NCBI RefSeq assembly: GCF_036711975.1 | Contig: NC_091966.1 | Coordinates: 16,313,501 to 16,377,500 of the forward strand | Direction: 5' to 3' | From: Onthophagus taurus | Taxonomy: Eukaryota > Arthropoda > Insecta > Coleoptera > Scarabaeidae | DNA: 64,000 nucleotides | In this document: in pieces, positions 10,671 through 22,528 of the stretch | How positions within the stretch are numbered: the stretch's first letter is position 1 | Layout: each line of letters starts with the position of its first letter | Program-made: the position numbers and the translations under genes | Notes under the pieces: model-generated | Databases searched by the model: none | Seen by the model: only the letters and a program-made list of their open reading frames with translations | What the model was told of the DNA's origin: nothing

Positions 10671-12539
10671 GTAGTTACTGATAACCTAAATACGGTTCAA
10701 AAAAAGTTCTTTGTGTTCATAACAATAATGATCATTTTACATGATTTTGTTTATTTTCTGTTGCACTGGTGTGAAAACGCACCAGCGTTTTTAAAATTAT
10801 TTTCCAGCCATACATTACCAGATTTCAAGGTGCTAGCTGTTTGAACGATAACACTATAAGGTTGTTAGGTTATACATATCAAAATATTTCATAGTTCTTG
10901 CTATTTAAACCATATTTGCATCAATTCTTTTCTATGGAACATTTCTCAAAATATACAATAGAAATAAAACTATTTTTAGTGCATAAAATTCTTTAAAATT
11001 TTGACATTTGCAAGTTTTTAATGCATATTTTCCTCATATATATCTTGAAACGAAAATAAAAATATGAATTCTGAAAATACGTCTTGAAACATTAATGGTG
11101 CAAAAACACACCATTGGGATGATTGATGAGATATAAGGATTACATTATCTTATATTATCAGAAACCAGTTTAGACGCATTTATTCGGTGATTTCCCTAGA
11201 AATAGTCGTTTATGGACATAGTGTGTCAATATATGTGTAGTAAGTTTAGCGGTTATTTACATGAAGAGTGCTTTGCGAACTATCATAATAAATGATTATA
11301 CCGTTCATTCCATTGGTGCGTTTTTGCACCAATTTTAGTATAAATATTTTTGATCTTAAACTTCATACTAAGGTTGGTATTTGTTATTATTATGTTGTAT
11401 TAGTATTATTATTTATTTACGGCTAATTTATTACTTAGTTAATGAGTGATAGCCAAAATTTTTGTGTTGTTGTTTATTTATTTTACCATCCCAAAAACAA
11501 TTTTTTTTTCAAACAACTGTGTACATTTCTATACTTTTCATTCCATCTTATCTTACGGAAAATTATAAAAAATCGATTTTTTTTAATATAAAGCATCGTG
11601 GGACTAAATGGGTTAAGTCAAACTTATTGTTATTATCGAAATAATTCTGTTTATGTATTCTATTCCTAATATGTTTTTCAAAATGTATGATAATTTTGAC
11701 TTTAATTATAATAAATCGAAATATATATGTTGTGCGTTAATTTTGTGTATATGTTGAATATGTTATATTTTTTAACGCGCATTTTTTTAGATAAAATTGA
11801 AATGTACAGGTGCCCCAAAATTTAGACTTTTTAGTAGTCTTGTTAGTACTTCTTGTAGAATCTTTGGCAGTAGTAGAAAAGCAGTCGATGTTTTTCTGAG
11901 GTTAGGTTTTCTAAGGTAGTTACAAAATAAAAATCCCATCATCTGTTATGTGTCATAAGTACCGTTCATCAATGTAACCTATCATGTTTATAAGCCATAT
12001 TAGCTTAGATACCAAATAGAGGAATGAAACCTTGGGAATCTCTCATACAATACGTTGTAGAAAATCTTCAACTGTCGCTTATCAACAGCACACTTTGAAT
12101 TTTGGTTTAGGCACATTATGCTTGATTCTTGGAGGACACAAAGTTCTGAAGCCAATGGTGTAGTTAATTTGAAAGCTAATGTCAGTTCACAACTTCCCAA
12201 CATAAGCGTCTAGTGTGCGTGATGATTATGTTGAATATGTTTCTGGACATGGTACTGTGCCTTGGCAACTGAATACAATACACAACGATGAATAAATAAT
12301 CTAGAAAAAAATAATGATGTAAAGTATACTTACTAAATTGGATGAGGATTTGATAATTCTGTTTTATACATCGTTCTAATGACGTTATTCTTCGGATAAG
12401 CAATAGTAAGAACAGAAATTTTTATTTTCTTGACAATAGAATCCAAAGCATTTTGTAGTAGACGTCCTTTATTTTTAAATTTATCCTTTCGATGGTTTCA
12501 AAGACATGATAACACTAATTAAGACACACTATTATAACA
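10671..12539. other. Long non-coding stretch; possible piggyBac-type terminus near 11.6 kb
   Basis: No coding motif recognised. Short palindrome-like blocks around GGTGCAAAAACACACC (about 11095) and GGTGCGTTTTTGCACC (about 11314) recur. At 11591-11616 the sequence ends in a block whose reverse complement is TTAACCCATTTAGTCCC; TTAA followed by CCC is how many piggyBac-like ends begin. I could not find the matching opposite end, so this is tentative. Confidence 0.3.
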
Positions 12540-13020
12540 CGTTAAGAATGTCGTTCCTTAATATCAGCGGTATTAACAGCATAACTAGCACCCCTCAATT
12601 TCGACAAGGACTCCTCTTTAACATCGTTTCAACCCAGCTCTTAATTAATATCATCCAGAATATACCTCTACCTTCATCCTGACAAACCTCAAGATTATCC
12701 GGCTGTTACTTAATACCACCCTTCAACATCGTTTCTGATACATCTCAATGTCACCCGAACCCAACATTTAATACGTCCCTGACTTACATCAACATCATTC
12801 CGAACCAACACGTAATATCATCCCAAATATTCTTTTCTATCGTCCCTGACACACATCAACATTGTTACGAATTTCTTTTAATATCGTCTCTGACACCCCT
12901 CAACAACATCCCGGTTATTACTCAGCACCATTCCTGGCAGCAAGACCATCGTATTGTTGTCTTAATATCGTCTTTGACACATCTCAAGATCATTTCAACG
13001 ATTAGTACTTAAAACGTAAT
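12540..13020. repeat. Degenerate tandem repeat (unit about 40-85 bp)
   Basis: Variants of CTGACACACATCAACATC followed by a loosely conserved AACC...TTAATATCGTC spacer recur at least six times (for example about 12676, 12735, 12778, 12845, 12888 and 12974). Unit length varies through internal expansion. No ORF. It looks like an old minisatellite or a decayed satellite block. Confidence 0.55.
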
Positions 13021-13779
13021 CATATTCTGGATTGGTGGCGCTGTTACTAATTTACCACAAGTAACAACTGGCAGAAGATGACAAAGGAATACTAATCTGC
13101 CTCAGAGTTAGCCCCAGAGAGCACGAAAAAGGGAGTGATGTGCATATCCTAAAACCACACAATGTCTCCAAAGAAATATCCTGATGGATGGTCTCGGAGA
13201 ATAGGTTGAAGAGTTTTAGACAATTGTCTGAGATGTGGTCCATAACGCCCAGGACCGGGGGTACGCCTAGTTAAAAAAAAGATACTGCCAAGTTTAAGAA
13301 AAAAACCTGTTCATAGTGTTGCGATTTCCATGTCACTGAGGATATTTTCTATTAATATAGAAAATATGTTGCTGTTACAACAATATCGCAACAAGAAGAT
13401 CCATTCAAAAATATAAACGTAACGAAAACTTGTCAGAAACAAAATTCTTCGGTAACAGCTGATTGTAAGATATCTTTTACAATTAGAAATAAGTGGACAT
13501 AAAAATTCTTGTCAATGCATTTTTAGCAGAAATATACATGGAAATAACTGAAAAATTTGATTACGTAGTTTCTGATCGTGTATTGAAAATTGAAACCACA
13601 TCTCGAATACAATTAAGTGTTGCATGGTCACCGAACAGGCAAAGTTATTCAGCCTCCTTGTTAACTGCCATCGGTTGTTGTCAAAAATAGAATTGCTTAT
13701 TCAAGTATTATGATGAAACTAGAATTAAATCATAACCAGATAACATCAAGAAACCAAGATAAATAATAATTGTGCTTTA
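13021..13779. other. No gene seen
   Basis: Short open frames here (such as 13493-13690, +) carry no recognised motif. Confidence 0.5.
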
Positions 13780-14176
13780 TTGTTTGTCTTGTTTTCCCTC
13801 TTCTCTGATTTGAGACAATAACAGTTTCTATCAGTACAAAATCGATTATAGAGGCTTCATTTTTAACTTACAGACCCTTTATAAATTGATGCATTTCTTT
13901 GTCTAGGGAAATGTATTGATTATATTATGGTCATTGACAAGACAGAAATCAAGCATTCTTTTTCTATTATTATCATTGGTATTCTCTCCATGTTTTTCTA
14001 TATTTGTTTCAACATTACCGCTTTACATTCCTGCTCTGCCATTAAAGTTTTCATTAAGTTTCTTATTAGAAAGTTTTTCCAAGAATATCACTTCTTCATT
14101 TAAGTCGTTTACAATCAATATTGACCTTAATAAATTAATTGAATTACTATCTAACTCGAAATCTACGAAATCTTGA
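13780..14176 (-). pseudogene. RTE-type LINE endonuclease fragment
   Basis: The minus strand reads FNGRAGM-stop-SGNVETNIEKHGENT, then NDNNRKRMLDFCLVNDHNIINT (13905-14045), the GDFNARVG...NGERLLDFC stretch of RTE and craniofacial-development-protein-2-like endonucleases. It is followed in another frame by KNEASIIDFVLIE, the IDYIL box. An internal stop and frameshifts make it dead. The 86-codon plus-strand frame over the same bases is its shadow. Confidence 0.7.
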
Positions 14177-14284
14177 TATTAAGACTTTACAATATTTCTA
14201 CTAGCGACATTGAAGAAGAAATGTGTTTATTGCAGTTAATGCAGTAATTTTATTTTATCCGCAAAAATAATAATTATAACTATA

Positions 14285-16114
14285 TTATAGTTTCTTTCCT
14301 CTCTTCCTGTGAACTGAATGTTGTCTACGTTGTGTTTCATCATCGTGTAAAGTAATAGAATTCCAAACCCTAACATCGTCTGGTTGCATCTTATGTATTT
14401 TTAATCCACAATCACCATCTTCTAAACCTTTACCAACGTATGAGATTCTAAAAATAATCACAATAAATAGAAGACACCCAACTGTTTATACAGCTTACTC
14501 TGAGTTGTTATAGCCCGATTTAAGATTATAAACTCTCCCTTTAGGTGAAATAAACCAACAATAGTCAACAGGGTTTCTCGTAGTGCTACACCCCATGGAA
14601 GCTTCATCAGAATCATCATCAACCAATACAGTGTAGGTACAGTTTTTTGTAATTACTATGACCTAAAATATCTAAAAATCGCAAAAATATATATATATTT
14701 TTTTTAATCTTACATCTCGCTGTTGTTTATATGCATCTAATTGGCTGTCCTTAATAAAATAGCAAGTCCATGTTCCATTGTGAAATTCAGAATGTGGATC
14801 ATGAATTATTAAAGCGCATTCTCCAAGTTCAGCTCTACTAATTACATCTGGTAGTAATAGGTTGCCTTTTGGGTCAAGAATAAAACATTTAGAATATGAC
14901 TCTGGTACTTTACAACTGAACAAGAATTTTTCACGAGGTTTTATTGTAATGGGTTTAAATGAAACGTTTCGAAGATTATAATCAGATTCGTTTCCAACAA
15001 AAATAATATTTCCTCTATTCTCAATTTCACAAGTCCATGGACCTTTTTCTGAGTCCAACAAAGGTTTTTTGATTTCCAACCCGCAAATATTTTCTTTTAA
15101 ATCGGTGTAAACGGATGTATATCTTGACGTTGCGTGTCCTGGCCATAAAAGAAATTTTTCGCCGCTTGGTGATGTCATCGTGCAATAACTCGGTGGTTCA
15201 TAGCGTTTCCAATTTTTTATTCTACAACCGAAAGAAACGTATTCATCCGTTTCATCTAACCAATTATGTGAGGTTGATTTTCCTACAAAATATCCAACCT
15301 TGCTTAAAACTTTTGATGCAATTATTATTTCTACCTTCAATTTTCAGTTCTATGGTATATTTTAAAGCCTCGATAGATTGAACAACACCGACTTTACATA
15401 TCCATGTTCCAATATCTTCAGCAGTTGGTGCAAAAGTATAAGTACAATCGTTTGAAACGAGCTCACCCTGGGGATTGTATAAGTTGCAATAAAGACGAGG
15501 AGTATATTCGATTCCACATAGCATCGTTGTTGTCGTTCCTAAATGCACTGATTTCACCGATCGTAATGGTGCAGTTTCTATAAGAAATTAGATTTTTTTT
15601 ATTTATTATAATTTATTAATTTTAAAACTTTATTTACGTTTTTTGCTGTATACACCAACAGAAAATGAAGAATTATATGTTTTTTCTGGTACAGCGTTTG
15701 CAACAACAATAATCCACTTTACCGGATCGTTAAAAGTTGAATTATCTACCTTAAAACCACATCTTCCAAATCCTAAGCTTTGAATGCGATCTTTAAAATT
15801 AAATGAATCCTAACAAATACAATTATAATAATTTAATTAAATAATTTGTTATTTAATTGATTCAAATCATATCTCACCATAAAGTTATCGCTAAAACTGA
15901 CGTTTTTATTGTGGAAATCCAACGAAATCATCACATTGCTGTTATTTTGCTTGAAAATTGCAGTACAACTAGAAATTGCCAAGTTTGTATCGGTTACCAT
16001 CTGAAAATAACTGCCCCCTTCTTGAACCAAGATTTTAGGTTGCAATAACTTTATTGAATTGACTAAGTTCAAAATTAAAAGAAAGGGAATTAAATGTACT
16101 ATAAAAAGTGCCAT
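14285..16114 (-). CDS. Secreted protein with repeated four-cysteine Ig-like modules (~515 aa)
   Basis: Six exons on the minus strand: 16114-15878, 15809-15638, 15577-15335, 15282-14714, 14662-14499 and 14447-14285. All have GT/AG ends and total 1548 nt in one frame. The middle intron is only 52 bp. The N-terminus MALFIVHLIPFLLILNLVNS is a signal peptide. There are about five modules with a shared pattern: C, then YC or KC near a PxG turn, then GxC, then GTWxC (SNDCTYTFAPTAEDIGTWIC, EKGPWTCEI, LGECALIIHD...NGTWTC). The last module lacks the final Cys (DDVRVWNSI). Several N-x-S/T sites are present and the C-terminus is basic. No membrane segment was seen after the signal. This is probably an extracellular recognition or matrix protein; I do not recognise the family. 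Confidence 0.75.
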
Positions 16115-16581
16115 TTCTCATTATCAGTAGAAATAGCTTTTAAGGATACGTGTTAATGAAAAGACGAGTTGAACGAATTTCCAAAAAAATTTTTTAATAA
16201 CAGGTATATATACACAGTGGTATCCTCGTGAAGAAAACAATAACAGGAAATGGAAACCCTGTGATAGTAAATTAAAATTGATATTTCGTTGTAATCAAAT
16301 ATTGTAACAAATATTTGTGTATTTTTATGTACAAAATAGAGATTGTATATCTTATCTATAAAAAAAACAATAATAAGTATTCTCGAAAGACCGTTAAACC
16401 GTTATAACAAAAAGAAACATTCCAATTAAACACAACAAAAGCAAATTTGTGCATTACAACACCCTTTCGTGTAAAGCAACGCACAACTCGCAGAACCGGG
16501 AATCGAATTCCAAAAACGAGCAACTTGATATGTGTCGGAGATTCAAGTTATGAACATCCGTTCTGGGTAATAATAATAATA
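16115..16581. other. 5' flank of the Ig-like gene
   Basis: AT-rich, with no coding motif. Should contain the promoter of the minus-strand gene; no clear TATA box was singled out. Confidence 0.4.
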
Positions 16582-17869
16582 ATAGGAAACCATAACCGGC
16601 GAGACGATAGCAACAAACCGCCCAGCAACAAACTTTTTCCTTTATATTTCCACCTACTTCTAGGGCCCATATCTTCGTTATCTAGAAAGATAGCGAAAAA
16701 CTAAGCACACGGTTGGAAAGCTTGGTCTTTTCTCTATCTTAAACCAAGATAACCAACCTATCTTTTTCGTCCGCCGATATGTTGATAATAAGAGCAAGAA
16801 AAAATAAGAAACGTCGCGCTGCATTCCATTTACCTCAAAATTAGTAAATTTCACGGCCTTGTGCAGCCGTTACCAGACGGAAATTCAATACATGATTTAC
16901 ATATTCGGAAAGAGGTGACCTTGGACTATCTTATTTCGAGTTTTTGTCCGTCAATATCTGTCGGCGTCTGTCAAAAAAACGCCCCTGAAAAGGAGCCTAC
17001 AGTTGGCAACAAATTTTACTTTTGTATTTTCATCTATGTACTTTTCGGACGGATATCTTTGTTATTTATAACGCTAGCGAAAAACTAAGCACACGGCTGG
17101 AAAGCTTGGTCGTTTCTCTATCTTAAACCGAGTTTGCGTCGTCCGATATGTTGATAATAAGAGCAAGAAAAAATAAGAAACGTCACGCTGCATTCAATGT
17201 ACCTCAAAATTACCAAACTTCACGGCCTTGTGCAGCCGTTACCAGATGGAAATTCAATAAATGGTTTACATATTCGGAAAGAGCTGACTCCGGACTATCT
17301 TATTCCGAGTTTTCGTCCGCCAATATCTATCAGCGTCTGTAAGAAAAACGCACTTGAAAAAGCCCCTACCTTTGAAAACACGCATATATTTCTTACACTA
17401 ATAACTTTCCTATTTGACAGGGGGAAAACTCTACAACTATATTCACCTTATGGGAAATTTCCTGCTCTTTCCAACGATGTGTGACGCACCGTGATCATAC
17501 ATTTGCACAATCCTTTTTTCTGACTATGAACTACCTAAACCACGAATTTTTGTCGCGGCTAAACCACGCTTAGGTCAATAACTCTCTTGTATGACGGGGA
17601 GAAAACTCTAGAACTATATTCATCTTATGGAAAATTTTCTGCTCTTTCCAACGGTGTCCGACGCACTTCGCTTACGCGTTTGCATACGAGTTTTTTAAAT
17701 TGATGAACTGAGTTAAAATGCAAAGTTGGTAACGTTACCAGATTCAAAACCATCAAAACACAATTCAACAATTCGAGTCTAAAATCACTCAAATTCTTCC
17801 AGATTCTGATAAAATAGGTGTAACATGAAATAATCTTTCCGTTTTGAACAGTTTAACATGTTTCTAAAC

Positions 17870-18080
17870 GTAAAACTATCACTAGAACTAACACTAGACC
17901 TAGAACTAGAAACTTTCGGGTTCGCTTCCAACTTGTTTTCTGAAGAAGGTTGCAACATGGCACCCGAAACGTCAAACATTTTTCAAAAAACGCACGGCTC
18001 AACCCGAAAGTTTCTAATTCTAGGTCTAGTGTTAGTTGTAGTGATAGTGCTAGTGTTAATTTTAGTTTTATTAACACCGG
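17870..18080. repeat. Nested palindrome with CTAGAACTAACACTAGACC arms
   Basis: The left arm CTATCACTAGAACTAACACT and following bases (17877-17920) is inverted at about 18005-18052. An arm of the same sequence recurs at 54706-54750 inside the piggyBac element, so this is a dispersed family. Between the arms lies the hammerhead-like motif at 17935-17977. Confidence 0.75.
17935..17977 (+). ncRNA. Hammerhead-ribozyme-like motif
   Basis: CTGAAGA plus one extra base, an imperfect stem II (GGTTGC/GCACC with a bulge), CGAAAC, then GTC directly. Stem III collapses to the palindrome ACGT. Stem I (GTTTT against AAAC) is weak. Same plan as the motifs at 661-698 and 29734-29771, but less complete. Confidence 0.45.
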
Positions 18081-19159
18081 TCGCGAAAGCCTTCGTACTT
18101 ATATGTTTTTAAACGGTTTTAAATAAATTAAGAGTGAATGAAAAATTATCTGTCAACATGAAATGAGGTTAGGATTCTCTCTCGGGTAAAACTTTGTTCC
18201 AATTTTTCCTTCATCAAATAAGAAAGTTAAGGTAAGAAGTGATTGCGTTCTGCTACCTGTAGGTTGTCTTTCAGGTGCCTTTCTTTTACAGACGCCGGCA
18301 GATATTGACGGCGTCTGTAAATGAAAACTCGAAATAAGACAGGCCAAGGTTAGCTCTTTTCGAATATGTAAACCATTTGTTGAATTTCCTTCTAATAACG
18401 GCTGCAAATTTTTCACTATTTTTCTAGATAACGAAAATATTGGACTGAAAAGTAGACGGAAATACAAGGGGAAAGTTTGTTGCTGGGCTGAAAAACGATT
18501 GTGCAAACGTGTGATTGAGATGTGTTATATATCGTCGAAGAGAGCAGAAAATTTCCCATAAGATGAATATAGTTCTAGAGTTTTCTCTCCGTCATATAAG
18601 AGAGTTATTGACCCAAGCGTGGTTTAGCCGCGGCAAAAATTCGTGGCAGCGCGACGTTGGAAAGAGCAGGAAATTTCCCATAAGCTGAATATAGTTGTAG
18701 AGTTTTCCCCCTGTCAAATAGGAAAGTTATTAGTGCAAGAAATATATGCGTGTTTTCAAAGGTAGGGGCTTTTTCAGGAGCGTTTTTTTTTACAGACGCC
18801 GACAGACATTGACGGACGAAAACTCGGAATAAGATAGTCCAAGGTCAGCTCTTTCCGAATATGAAAACCATTTATTGAATTTCCGTCTGGTAACGGCTGC
18901 ACAAAGGCCGTGAAGTTTGGTAATTTTGAGGTAAATTGAATGCAGCGCGACGTTTCTTATTTTTTCTTGCTCTTATTATCAACATATCGGCGGACGAAAA
19001 CTCGGTTTATGATAGAGAAAAGGCCAAGCTTTCCAACCGTGTGCTTAATTTTTCGCTGTCTTTCTAGATAACGAACATATGGGCCCTAGAAGTAGGTGGA
19101 AATATAAACGAAAAAGTTTGTTGCTGAGCGGTTTGTTGCTATCGTCTCGCCGGTGAAAC

Positions 19160-19370
19160 CATAACATAGTAAATTAATGTGATCACCAAAAGCAAGCTGA
19201 TCATCAATGACAAGACCCAAACTCTTAACCGAATTCATTAGTATTAACCGTGGTCCAAGCATCTTAATATTAATTCCATCTGTATTAACACATAAACTAC
19301 CCCTTTTAGTAAATAAAATACATTGTGTCTTGTCAGGGATAACCAAAAGTGTATGTCTCTTAATCTCCAT
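19160..19370 (-). pseudogene. LINE reverse-transcriptase thumb fragment
   Basis: The minus strand reads PDKTQCILFTKRGSL then VKSLGLVIDDQLAFGDHI, the KTQ...VKYLGVxID...W..HI block found C-terminal to the RT domain of jockey/CR1 LINEs. It lies head to head with the next LINE relic, which is on the plus strand. Confidence 0.65.
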
Positions 19371-19379
19371 ACATAAGTA

Positions 19380-22286
19380 TGTATTTATTTACGTGATAAT
19401 TTAAGGTGTGATCATATTGGAGAAACTGATGTTGTTGGGTATGAGCAAATTTGGTTATCCATACGCATTAAATCGAAAACGTACGCGATTGGCTGTGTTT
19501 ACAGGACTGAGACTGTGTCCCAGTGTGTATTCGTGGAAGGTTTTGAAGCCCAATTGTTGGAAATACGATTAAGGTTTGATTATGTTTTCTGTTTGGAGGA
19601 TATTAATATTGATGTTCTTGATACTAGCTACAATTATGTTGTAAGATTGTTGAATATGTTTCAAACACTTGATATGACTCAACTAATAAGTGAGCCTACC
19701 CGAATTACTGATAGTTCGATGAATACTCTTGACGTTATTGTGGTGTCTGATTCATCTATAGTATTGGAATCTGGGGTTCTTCATCCTGAGATCTCTTATC
19801 ATGAACTGGTTTTTTTATTGATTTAGTTGTGCAATGCTTAAACCATCTTCGTTTTGTTACACATACAGAGACTTCAACTCATTCAATTATGATTCCTTCG
19901 TTGCAGAATTAAGCCTGATATCATTTCAGGCTATTTTTGCAATGTCCATTGATGATAAATTGAAGTTTGTTAATGATCAATTCTTGAATTTGTTTGACAG
20001 TCATGAAACCTTGGATAACGGATAATATTAAGTTGTTACAAAATTTGAGAGATAAAGCTAAAAAAAAATATAAACGTAGCAAGCAAATATCGCATTGGGA
20101 ATATTACAAACAATTGAGAAATTATACTAATTTTGCTATTGATGCTGAAAGGAAAGCATATTTTGAGCATTTGCACAAAAACTCTAATCAAAAAAGAATT
20201 TGAAATGTGTTAAGGGACTGTCGTATATTGCGAATTAAAAATAATAGCCTACCAGTTCATTTAAGAAAAGTAAATGAAATAAACTCAGCATTTGTATATA
20301 ATGTTCCAGATAGTCAATACGATAACAGTCATTCTGCATTCTTTTATAATAGTAATACTTTCAACAACATCGGGTCTGTATTTCGACTTCGATCTGTGGA
20401 TGAAGATATAATTTTAAGCTTGGTGATGAATATGAATGGCAGCTCTGTTGGTCATGATGGTATATCTATGGATATGTTAAAACTTACACTTCCGCTTACT
20501 TTACCATACATATGTCATATACTCAATTGTTGTATCGAGGAGAAATATTTTCCTTCCTCTTGAAAAATGGCGTATGTAATCCCTCTGCCTAAAAAAGATG
20601 CGCCTGTAACATATAGTGATGTTCGTCCTATTAGCATATTGCCTGCTTTTAGCAAGATTTCGGAAAAAATAATTAGCGTTAAATTAAGAGAACATTTAGT
20701 ACATTATAACATTTTACCTGAGTGTCAGACAGGTTTTGTACCTAGGCGTAGTTGTACTACGACTCTTTTGAATATAACTGATGATTTGCTTAGAATTCGG
20801 GATCGGGGTGATTGTGGTATTTTGGTTTTATTAGATTTTACCAAGGCATTTGATTCAATTAGTCACCAATTGCTTGTATCAATTTTAAACTACATTGGGT
20901 GTCATCATTCTTTCCTAGACTTAATTAAATCTTATTTAAGTAATAGGCATCAATGTGTCAAGTTGTATGGTTAGGTTTCTAATCCTTTACATGTTAATAA
21001 AGGTGTTCCACAGGAATCAATATTGGGCCTTCTGCTGTTTACCGTTTATACGTCCTTATTGCATAATTGTATCAAATATTGTAATGTCCACATATTGTAT
21101 GCGGATGACACTCAATTGTATTATGGTTTTCCGTTTAATGATTATGAAAATGCTGTAAATAAAATTAATTGTGATCTTCAGAGTCTGTCAGTTTATGTTC
21201 GTGAACATTTTTTGTTTTTGAATACGGCAAAATATGCTGTTGTTTTGTTTGGTAATGAAAGACACGTTCAACAACTGCAATCATTGGTTAAAATCAGTGT
21301 TGATAATAATGTGATTCCTATATCACTACAGGAGAAGAATTTGGTTCTTATTATTGAGAATACATTTCGATATCGGCAGCATATTTCTAGACTTATAGGT
21401 TTAAGTTTTCTAAACCTGAAGGTTTTGTATCCTTTTAGGAATGTTTTCAGCATCAAGCAGACAACTTTATGTGAAAGCACTGTGCTGTCCATTTTTAATT
21501 ATTGTGCTCCAATCTACGGTCCTTGTCTCGACGTTGCAGACGTGTCTAGGATGCAGCGTGTGCAAAATGCTTGTATGCGGTACAAGCATTAGTACTTATA
21601 AATTGAAAGATCTTGGATGGCTTAATATGAGGTCTCGTATTAAAATGCTATCACTTACACTTTATCCTAACATGATTGTTGATCGCAATCCACCTTACTT
21701 AGCTAGAAAGATTTATTTCAGAGGTGACTTGCATGTCAACATCAGAAAGAGAAATGTTATAAATCCTTCTAAGCATAGGACCACCCTATGCTCATGCCTG
21801 AGCGATCATTTTCCTACTGTGTATATTCTCTATACAACTCTATCCCAGATTATATAAAGGTGCATGGCCGTGCGTTTAAGTGTTTGTTGTTTAATTACCT
21901 TTTTAACATGCAGTGATTTTAACATTGAGGAACATCTCGGAGGGTTATTACATTTTATGTTATGTTGTTTGATAGCATTTATTTAAATTTTAATTCTTTA
22001 AGATCGGTAATTTTAGGGATAATACGGAATTTTAGCTTTAAGTTCTTTTTAGGCATTTACCCTAAGGCCTGTTTTGATAGCTTTTTTTAAATTTAAGGCT
22101 GCGGTGGAAGAACAGTAATGGTCTTTTGGCCATGGCACTGAATCCGCGACCTTATGATTCTTCAACAGTTATTATTATTTTTCTTTTGTTTTATTTTTAT
22201 TTTTTTTTTTAGGTTTAATTGGCATTAATACAGTTTTTGTATGTATTGTTGAAGAATAAACTATTATTATTATTATTATTATTATA
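19380..22286 (+). pseudogene. Jockey/CR1-like LINE, 5'-truncated, with frameshifts
   Basis: Endonuclease part (19390-19830) ends in SMNTLDVIVVSDSS. A linker with LRDKAKKKYKRSKQ follows (20030-20110). The RT begins near 20400 (SSVGHDGISMDMLK), with VIPLPKKDAPVTYSDVRPIS, LLDFTKAFDSISHQL (20825-20870) and YADDTQLYY at about 21098-21125, the catalytic box. The C-terminal RMQRVQNAC motif is near 21550. Frame breaks and stops occur around 19826, 20025, 20203, 20563, 20974 and 21592. The element ends in (ATT)n at 22262-22286, a LINE-type tail. Dead copy; clade inferred from motif style. Confidence 0.8.
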
Positions 22287-22528
22287 ACTGACTTAAATTC
22301 TCCGTTATTTTATCAGAAGCTTCCTATCGCTCACTAGGTAGGAAATCGAAATAAAGTAGGGAATCATCGCTACTAAAAAAAGGCATCATCATCTACCTTA
22401 ACTCAAGAGTCTGTACTACAGTATGGATATTTCCAGAAGTCTGCGAGTTCAATAAAATATTAAGAAATAGAGTATCATTTCAATTTTATCTTCGACAATC
22501 TTGGTTCGATGATTTGTAACATTGACTA

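Larger units (their letters stand above)
16582..19165. mobile_element. 2.6-kb foldback element with duplicated left arm
   Basis: The ends are inverted copies around CCGGCGAGACGATAGCAAC (left about 16598, right about 19140). The left arm (to about 17690) contains an extra tandem copy of a ~390-bp module: compare 16670-16945 with 17060-17330, both with TTCACGGCCTTGTGCAGCCG. The right arm, about 18150-19165, carries inverted copies of the same modules. Short ORFs in the arms lie in repeated sequence on both strands and show no protein motif. The centre (17870-18080) is a second palindrome with a hammerhead-like motif. Confidence 0.75.

Noticed and set aside
13916..14176. 86-codon hydrophobic plus-strand frame
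   Set aside because: Opposite strand of an RTE endonuclease relic whose motifs are clear.
18153..18506. 117-codon minus-strand frame and similar frames at 16447-17484
   Set aside because: Lie in inverted and tandem copies of a foldback repeat; no protein motif and frames not kept between copies.
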